Part shown: positions 1-6,700 of the stretch, one piece after another
Layout of the letters: every line of letters starts with the position of its first letter
Numbering within the stretch: the first letter of the stretch is position 1
Origin: Chloroflexota bacterium
Lineage (GTDB): Bacteria > Chloroflexota > Limnocylindria > Limnocylindrales > CSP1-4
Direction of reading: 5' to 3'
Assembly: GCA_003158495.1 (NCBI GenBank)
Contig: PMJT01000264.1
Location: forward strand, 9,463 to 16,565
Length of the DNA: 7,103 nucleotides
The notes under the pieces: model-generated
Told to the model about the DNA's origin: nothing
Database searches by the model: none
The model's input: only the letters and a program-made list of their open reading frames with translations
Made by a program: the position numbers and the translations under genes

Positions 1-2
1 TC

Positions 3-479
3 GCCGCGCTCCGCTCAAACGGGGCCCGCCTGGGCGACTCCACCGCGGGCGAACGAGAGCGGCCAGACGGCACGATTGTGCGGTGGCGGCTCGCGATCGG
101 AGAGTCGCTGGGGCCGGCCAAGCCGCCCTTCCTGATCGAGCACGATCCCGCTTCCGCGGAATGGACGACGGAGGATCGAGCGGCCCGCGCCGCGCAGAAT
201 CATCCGGTTGGGGGACCGGTGCGGCTAGAGGTGCTGGAGCTTCCGTTCCCGGATGTGCCGGCCGCGGTCAACATGCTCGGCCGGGCCGCCGACCTGCGGT
301 TCCGTCCCTCACTCACCGGAGGTTCCGCCCGTGACGCCAACCTCGGCCGCCAGGTCGTGCGATTGCGGGCGGCACACGGCGCACCCGGCCGGCCGGTCAT
401 CAGCCTCGCATCGCCGGCCGGCGACGACCGATCCGTGGACCTTCTCGGGTGCCGCTGGAGCGTCAGGCGGTCCGGCTGA
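3..479 (+). CDS. VOC-superfamily glyoxalase-like protein, C-terminal part (5' end outside window)
   Basis: The frame is open from the left edge and ends at TGA 477-479, giving 158 visible residues. It begins AALRSNGARLGD, followed by RPDGTIVRWRLAIG near residues 21-34 and PPFLIEHDP near residues 41-49. The order is a variable loop, then 'RPDG..VRWRLA', then 'PPFLIEHDP..AEW', then 'HPVGGPVRLEVLEL', with a second helix-strand unit ending in VDLLGCRW. I recognise this from Glyoxalase_3-type (glyoxalase-like domain) VOC proteins, which are small cytosolic proteins mostly of unknown substrate. VOC folds usually bind a metal, and the Glu of FLIEHDP is a plausible ligand, but that is inference. An internal GTG at 78 could be mistaken for the start; the conserved-looking sequence upstream of it argues for a gene that begins outside the window. 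It is co-oriented with the synthase but separated by about 300 bases, so a shared operon is uncertain and no functional link is evident. Confidence 0.8.
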   Translation, partial: AALRSNGARLGDSTAGERERPDGTIVRWRLAIGESLGPAKPPFLIEHDPASAEWTTEDRAARAAQNHPVGGPVRLEVLELPFPDVPAAVNMLGRAADLRFRPSLTGGSARDANLGRQVVRLRAAHGAPGRPVISLASPAGDDRSVDLLGCRWSVRRSG

Positions 480-482
480 ACT

Positions 483-495
483 CCCGCCGCGCGGG
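483..495 (+). terminator. Small GC hairpin just after the VOC stop codon, possible weak terminator
   Basis: CCCGC (483-487) pairs with GCGGG (491-495) across a 3-base loop, starting 4 bases after the stop. A second hairpin, GCGGA (514-518) with TCCGC (524-528), follows 18 bases later. Neither is followed by a T-run, so neither is a canonical intrinsic terminator. In such GC-rich DNA, 5-bp stems arise often by chance. Position is the main argument. Confidence 0.2.
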
Positions 496-548
496 GTATC
501 CCACGGCGAATCGGCGGACGCGCTCCGCGCAGAAACGAGTCGGGACGG

Positions 549-600
549 GACGACCGAAGTAGGCCTTGCGGGTCGTCGCTGGCCTCCGGCTCCCCGACCC
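549..600 (+). promoter_or_regulatory. Two overlapping, mutually exclusive inverted repeats in the spacer
   Basis: GACGACC (549-555) can pair with GGTCGTC (571-577) over a 15-base loop. Alternatively GGGTCG (570-575) can pair with CGACCC (595-600). The right arm of the first is the left arm of the second, so only one can form at a time, as in attenuator-like leaders. GACGACC/GGTCGTC could equally be a dyad operator. I match it to no known riboswitch class, and chance is a real alternative. Confidence 0.2.
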
Positions 601-660
601 AGTAAAGTCTCCTTGGGCGATCCGGTCTCGACACCCCGATGAGGCGATTTCTGCGGCAAG

Positions 661-675
661 CCACCCTTATGGTGG
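661..675 (+). repeat. Perfect 5-bp inverted repeat, CCACC / GGTGG
   Basis: CCACC (661-665), loop CTTAT, GGTGG (671-675). This is a compact stem-loop about 105 bases before the GTG start of the synthase. It could be part of the 5' untranslated leader or an operator half-site pair. No T-run follows, so termination is unlikely. Confidence 0.2.
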
Positions 676-737
676 ACTGACTGCGCGCTTCAGCCCCGGA
701 CCACTCCCAGTAGTGTTCGCCCATGGCGCGGCGATCT

Positions 738-744
738 GGAAGGA
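738..744 (+). promoter_or_regulatory. Strong Shine-Dalgarno-like site GGAAGGA
   Basis: GGAAGGA lies 4 bases before ATG 749, which is ideal spacing. By contrast the bases directly before GTG 781 (GCCCGGCCCGAACG) have no purine-rich ribosome site. The best initiation signal in the region therefore serves the reading frame of the minicistron at 749-784, not the synthase frame directly. This bears on how the synthase is initiated. Confidence 0.5.
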
Positions 745-748
745 TCAG

Positions 749-784
749 ATGGCGTCTGCCCTGACTGCCCGGCCCGAACGGTGA
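749..784 (+). CDS. Candidate 11-codon minicistron (leader peptide) overlapping the synthase start, or displaced true N-terminus
   Basis: ATG 749 reads MASALTARPER and stops at TGA 782-784. That stop overlaps the GTG at 781-783 in a GTGA arrangement, the classic geometry for termination-reinitiation coupling. It has the good ribosome site at 738-744. Two readings fit. One is a short upstream cistron whose translation delivers ribosomes to the weak GTG start of the synthase. The other is that MASALTARPER is the true N-terminus and one base has been gained or lost between here and the synthase frame, by mutation or assembly error. A single-base deletion near 780 would join them. The peptide is too short for composition to decide. 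Confidence 0.3.
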   Translation: MASALTARPER

Positions 785-3700
785 CCTCGGACCGGGCCCT
801 CCCGGATTCGCCGCGGCGAGGTCGATGGCGGGCGCAGCCCAAAGCGGAACTTGCCGAGCCTATCCTCGCGGAACTATTCAGCGTGGAGCGGCTCGAGCAG
901 CACGCGCAGACCCTCGCCGCCGCCCAGACGGTGACCGACTCCCCCCGGCGGGGACACGCGGTCGGACCGCGCATCGCCGAGAACGGCCGCGTCCTGCTTG
1001 AGACATACGGCATCCTGGCCCGGGCGATCAAGGACGAGCAATCGATCACCCCTGCGGCCGAGTGGCTCCTCGACAACTTCCACATCGTTGACGAGCAGCT
1101 GAGGGAGATTCGCGACGACTTGCCTCCGGACTACTACCGCGAGCTCCCCAAGCTGGCCGAGGGTCATCTCGCGGGTTACCCGCGGGTGATGGGCATTGCC
1201 TGGGCATACATCGCGCACACGGACAGCCGCTTCGAACCCGAGAGCCTGCGGCGCATGGTGCACGCCTACCAGGGCGTGGAACCGTTGACGATCGGCGAGC
1301 TCTGGGCAATCGCAATCACCCTCCGGATCCTGCTCGTCGATAACCTGCGCCGCATCGCGGAGCTGATCGTACGCAGCCGGGCAGATCGCCAGACAGCCGA
1401 CGAGCTGGCCGACGGTCTGCTCGGTCTCGGAAAGGACGGTCCGGAATCCGCCGCGGCGGCCCTGCGCAGACTGTCACCCGGGTCTCTCACGGCCGCCGCC
1501 CGCGTGCAGCTGTACCAGCGTCTGCGCGATCAGGATCCCGCGGCCACGCCTGCCCTCGGCCGCGTGGAGCAGCTCCTTGCGGCCCAAGGAACAACGGCCG
1601 AGGAAACAGTACGCCTGGAGCACCAGCGCCAGGCGACCATGAACGTGACGGTCCGAAACGTAATCACGAGCATGAGACTGATCTCGTGGTTCGACTGGGC
1701 TCAGTTCGTCGAAAGCGTGAGCCTCGTCGATGAGGTCCTGCGCGAGCGTACCGCCTTCGGGGAGATGGACTTCGCGACCAGGGATCGATACCGACACGCG
1801 GTTGAAGAGCTGTCGCGGGTCTCGGGTGTCACCGAGATCGAGGTCGCCAGGAAAGCCGTGGCGATGTCGGAGGCCGTGGCGATGTCGGAGGGCGTGGCTT
1901 CGAGCGTAGACGTCGAACCATCCGTCGACGAGCGGCGGCGAGATCCAGGCTACTACCTGATCTCCGGTGGACGTTCCGAGTTCGAGCGGGTCCTCAAGGT
2001 TCGGGCTCCGCTGTCCGGCCGCATTCGCCGCACCTATGTCCGCGCTGGTGGCCGTGGCTATCTTGGATCGCTGGCTTTGGTCACGGCTTTGGTCGTCGCC
2101 GTACCGTTGTTCCTGTCCGGGTTTGGGACCGCGCCGGTCGCGGCCCTTGTCATAGCCCTCCTCGCAATTCTGCCCGCCTCGGACATGGCCATCGCCCTGG
2201 TCAACTGGGAAGTCACCCATGTCCTGGGCCCCCGGGCTCTGCCACGGCTCGACCTCAAGGATGGCGTGCCGACTCGGCTGCGAACGCTCGTCGTCGTGCC
2301 GATGCTCCTGGGTAGTGGGGACGAAGTCGAGGCTCTTGTCGGCCGACTCGAGGTTCACTACCTGGCGAACCGCGAAGGCGACATCCGGTTCGCCCTGCTC
2401 TCCGACTGGCTCGACGCCCCGGCCGAGCACGTGCATGGCGACGACGAGCTTCTCTCGGCGGCAACGGCGGCCATTGACAGGCTCAACGAACGTCACGGCG
2501 ACGCCCCCGGCGGCGGCGCTCGATTCCTGATCTTTCACCGGACCAGGCGCTGGAACGCGGCCGAGGGCTGCTGGATGGGCTGGGAGCGCAAGCGCGGCAA
2601 GCTTCTGGAACTGAATGCCCTGCTGCGCGGGTCTACCGACACGGGGATCCTGACGACGGGCCGGGCGTCGTCGACCCCACCGACGGGCGTTCGGTACGTG
2701 GTCACTCTCGATGCGGACACGAGACTCCCGATGGGCGCAGTAGGCCGCCTCGTGGGGACGATCGCCCATCCCCTCAACCGAGCGACCTTCGATCCGCGGG
2801 TCGGGCGGGTGACCCAGGGCTACGGGGTTCTCCAGCCACGCATCACCTCAACTCTCCCGGCCGAGCCCGGAGGATCGCTCTTCCAGCGGCTCTATTCGGG
2901 ATCGGCCGGCATCGACCCCTACGCATCCGCAGTCTCCGACGTCTACCAGGACCTGATCCAGGAGGGCAGCTTCACCGGTAAGGGCATCTACGACCTGGAC
3001 ATGTTCAGCGCGGCGATGGCCGACCGCGTGCCCGAGAACGTGCTCCTGAGTCACGATCTGTTCGAGGGAGTCTTCGCCCGTGCCGGGCTGGTGACCGACA
3101 TCGAGCTGTTCGACGAATCCCCATCGAACTACCTGACATCGACCGTCCGGCAGCATCGCTGGGCGCGGGGCGACTGGCAGCTCCTGCCCTGGATCCTCGG
3201 CCGAGCCTTCGATGCGACCGGCCGGACGAGACGCGAATCCATGCCTCGACTTGCCCGCTGGAAGATGATCGACAACCTGCGCCGGACGATGTCCGCGCCG
3301 CTCACGCTTGCGACGCTCGTTGCGGCCTGGACGTTGCCATCGGTTTCGGCCGGTATATGGAGCACGTTCGTTCTTGCATGGTTGATGGTCCCGGAGGCAT
3401 TGCCCGTCCTGACAGGGCTGAAGCCCAGGCGGGTTGGCATCTCCAGGCGCAGCCACCTGGGAGCCATGGGCGGGGACATCGCCCTGGCATTTGCGCACGT
3501 GGGCCTCGGCATCACCCTGCTGGCGCACCAGGCGTGGCTGATGGTCGACGCGATATCGAGAACGCTGCTACGGGTCTATGCCACCAGGCGCCACCTCCTC
3601 GAGTGGACGACGGCCGCGCAGGCCAAGGCCCGGCCCGACCTCGACCTGCTGGGGTTCTACCGGCAGATGGCCGGCAGCGTCGTGATTGCGGTCGTCGCGG

Positions 3701-6700
3701 CGATCCTCGTTCTGGCGACAAAGCCGGGCTCGGCGTGGATCGCCGCACCGTTCATCTTCATGTGGCTGCTCTCGCCCGCCATCGCCCGATCGATCAGCCT
3801 GCCGCCACCCGAATCGGCCACCGAGCAGCTTTCGCCGGCCGACATCCGATCGCTCCGCCTGATCGCCCGCCGGACCTGGCGGTTCTTCGAGGCGTTCGTC
3901 GGCCCCGGCGACAACGGGCTGCCGCCCGACAACTACCAGGACGATCCGACCCCGGTTGTCGCCCATCGCACTTCACCGACGAACATCGGGATGTACCTGC
4001 TGGCGACCGTGACGGCTCGCGACCTCGGTTGGATCGGGACGCTCGACATGGCGGAGCGCCTGGAGGCGACGCTCTCGACAATCGGCCGGCTGGAGAGGGT
4101 TCACGGGCACCTGTACAACTGGTACGACACACGCGACCTGCGCCGGCTCGATCCCGCCTACGTCTCGTCTGTCGACAGCGGGAATCTCGCCGGCCACTTG
4201 CTCGCGTTGTCGAATGCCTGCCGCCAGATGATCGACCAGCCGTTGCCGGTCGCGGCCGCTCTGGCGGGGATCGGGGACGGCATTGCTCTTACCCGCGAAG
4301 CTGCCGGTGCGGTCGGCGACGATCGCAGAAGCCAAACGCTCCACCGGCGGCACCTCGCCGCAGCTCTCGAGCTGCCATCGGGTGCCGGCATGGCCCTCCC
4401 CGAGACCCCCGAGGCCTGGGCGGCCCGCCTGGCGGAGTTGTCCGGGTACGGCCGGACGTTGTCGGACATCGCGGCCGCCCTCACCGCTGAGCGGGGAGAC
4501 CCTCCGGACGGCGATCTCGTGGCCTGGTCTACCGCCACCTTGCTGACCGTGGACAGCCACGCGAAGGATCTCGCGCTGCTCCGACCCTCTCCGGGTGAAA
4601 CCGACTTCCTGACCATCGCCGAGATGTCAGATGCGCAGAGCGGGGAAGCCGCCACGGGATCGCCGTCTGCCGCGATGCTCGTTCGCCGACTCCAGGCTAT
4701 CGCCGACCAGGCACAGCGGCTCTTCCGGGAGATGGACTTCGGCTTCCTGTTCGACCCGACCAGAAAGCTCTTCTCGATCGGCTTTCGGGTCCAGGACGGC
4801 GCCCTGGACCCAAGCTACTACGACCTCCTCGCCTCCGAGGCGCGCCTAACGAGCTTCCTCGCGATCGCAAAGGGCGATGTTGCACCCGACCACTGGTTCA
4901 AGCTCGGGCGCGCGATGACGCCCGTCGGGCGCGGCTCCGCCCTGATCTCCTGGTCCGGTTCCATGTTCGAGTACCTGATGCCCGCCCTCGTAATGCGCGC
5001 ACCCGCGCTCAGCCTGCTCGACGAGACGCACAGGCTCGTCGTTGCCCGCCAGATGAGCTACGCCGCCGGACTCGGCGTGCCCTGGGGGATCTCGGAGTCA
5101 GCCTTCAACGCGCGCGACCTCGCACTCACCTACCAGTACTCGAGCTTCGGTGTGCCCGGCCTGGGCCTCAAGCGAGGCTTGAGCGGGGACATCGTCGTGG
5201 CCCCGTACGCGACTGCGCTCGCGGCCATGATCCAGCCCGAGGCCGCCGTCCGCAATTTTGCCCGGCTCGACAGCGCCGGCGCGGGCGGCCGGTACGGCTT
5301 CCGTGAGTCCCTCGACTACACCCCGCGCCGGCTGCCGGAAGGTGCGTCGGTCGCGATAGTGAAGAGCTATATGGCGCATCACCAGGGGATGGCTCTCGTG
5401 GCCCTTGGCAACGTCCTGAACAACCGAGTCATGGTGGAGCGCTTCCACGCCGACCCAATCGTGGAAGCGACGGAACTGCTCCTCCAGGAGCGCATGCCCC
5501 GTGACGTGCTGGTCGCCAGGCCCCGCGCCGAGGAAGTCAAGAGCGCGGCGGACGTGCGCGATCTCGTCCCGCCGGTCCTCCGCCGCTTCACCTCTCCTCA
5601 CGGTTCGATCCCACGGACGCATCTCCTGTCCAATGGGCGGTACGCGGTCATGGTTACGGCAGCGGGATCCGGCTACAGCCGCTGGCGCGACATCGCCATA
5701 ACCCGCTGGCGCGAAGACGTGACCCGCGACTCGTGGGGCAGCTACCTGTTCCTACGAGACATGGACTCCGGCGAGGTCTGGTCGGCCGGGCATCAACCCA
5801 GCGGCAAGGAAGCTGACAGCTACGAGGTTTCGTACTCGGAAGAACACGCCGAGTTCACCCGCCGCGACGGGTCTATCTCGACGCGCCTGATGGTGGTGGT
5901 GTCGGCGGAGCATGACGCCGAGATCAGGCGCGTCTCATTGACCAATCTCGGCTCGCAAACCCGCCAGATCGAGCTCACGTCCTACGCGGAGATCGCCCTG
6001 GCGCCGCAGGCGGCCGATGTCGCGCACCCCGCCTTCCAGAACCTGTTCGTCCAGACGGAGTTCGTGGCGAATATCGGAGCCCTCCTGGCGACGCGCCGCC
6101 CGAGATCAGCGGGCGAACAGCAGATCTGGGCTGCCCACGTCGCGGCAGTCGAGGACGAGACGGGCGGGGTAATCCAGTACGAAACAGATCGCGCTCGCTT
6201 CCTGGGCCGTGGTCGGTCGGTTCGCTCACCGGTGTCGGTCATCGATGGACGGCCGCTCTCGAACACCGTCGGCCCCGTGCTCGATCCGATCTTCAGCCTG
6301 AGGTGCCGGGTCGAGCTGGCCCCCGGCGCGACCGCCCACGCCATTTTCTCCACGGTCGTGGCCGAGTCGCGCGAGGAGGTCCTGGACCTCGCCGACAAGT
6401 ACCGCGAGTCGGCCACCTTCGAACGGGCCACGACCCTCGCGTGGACACAGGCCCAGGTCCAGCTGCATCACCTCGGGATAGAGGCTGACGAGGCCCTCCT
6501 CTTCCAGCGCCTGGCCAACCGCGTCATCTTCTCGGATCCGTCGCTTCGTCCGGCGTCGAGCCTGTTGGCACGCAACGAGCGAGGTGCGTCGGCTCTCTGG
6601 CAACACGGCATCTCGGGCGACCTGCCCATCGTCATGGTCCGGATCGACGAAGTCGAAGACCTCGACATCGTTCGGCAGTTGCTCCGTGCCCACGAGTACT

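Larger units (their letters stand above)
480..780. other. Intergenic spacer with short inverted repeats
   Basis: These 301 bases separate the VOC gene from the synthase. No frame here resembles a protein I know. In the synthase frame a stop at 640-642 is followed by open sequence to 780, but its translation is rich in Trp, Cys and Pro and unlike the family, so it is probably untranslated. The spacer holds hairpins at 483-495, 514-528, 549-577 (or the competing 570-600) and 661-675, described separately where useful. TANNNT-like hexamers occur at 603-608 (TAAAGT), 668-673 (TTATGG region) and 711-716 (TAGTGT), but none has a reasonable -35 partner at 16-18 bases, so I call no promoter. The main promoter of the synthase probably lies here, simply because this is the only space available. 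Confidence 0.6.

Noticed and set aside
603..608. TAAAGT as a -10 promoter element
   Set aside because: There is no acceptable -35 hexamer at 16-18 bases upstream. In this spacer a single hexamer match is not enough.
615..700. Possible riboswitch (fluoride, cyclic-di-GMP or ribozyme-like fragments such as GATGAG and GGCAAGCC)
   Set aside because: Only short fragments match. The full conserved cores and pairing schemes of those classes are absent.
200..724. 174-codon open frame on the - strand across the VOC gene and spacer
   Set aside because: It conflicts with the recognisable VOC sequence on the + strand. The translation is Arg/Ser/Pro-rich without motifs.
643..780. N-terminal extension of the synthase upstream of GTG 781
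   Set aside because: The frame is open but has no ATG, GTG or TTG start before 781. Its translation (many Trp, Cys, Pro) does not resemble the family.
1474..2769. 431-codon open frame on the - strand
   Set aside because: It lies wholly antisense to conserved N-terminal and GT84 parts of the synthase. Its translation is low-complexity Arg/Gly/Asp/His-rich and resembles no family. Long antisense frames are expected opposite high-GC genes.
2848..3528. 226-codon open frame on the - strand
   Set aside because: It is opposite the most conserved GT84 motifs (SHDLFEG, RQHRWARGDW) and is a composition-driven shadow.
3357..4490. 377-codon open frame on the + strand in another frame
   Set aside because: It overlaps the GT84 membrane helices and the start of the cyclisation domain, which are clearly coding in the synthase frame. 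The translation is rich in Arg, Pro, Gly and Ala and has no recognisable motif.
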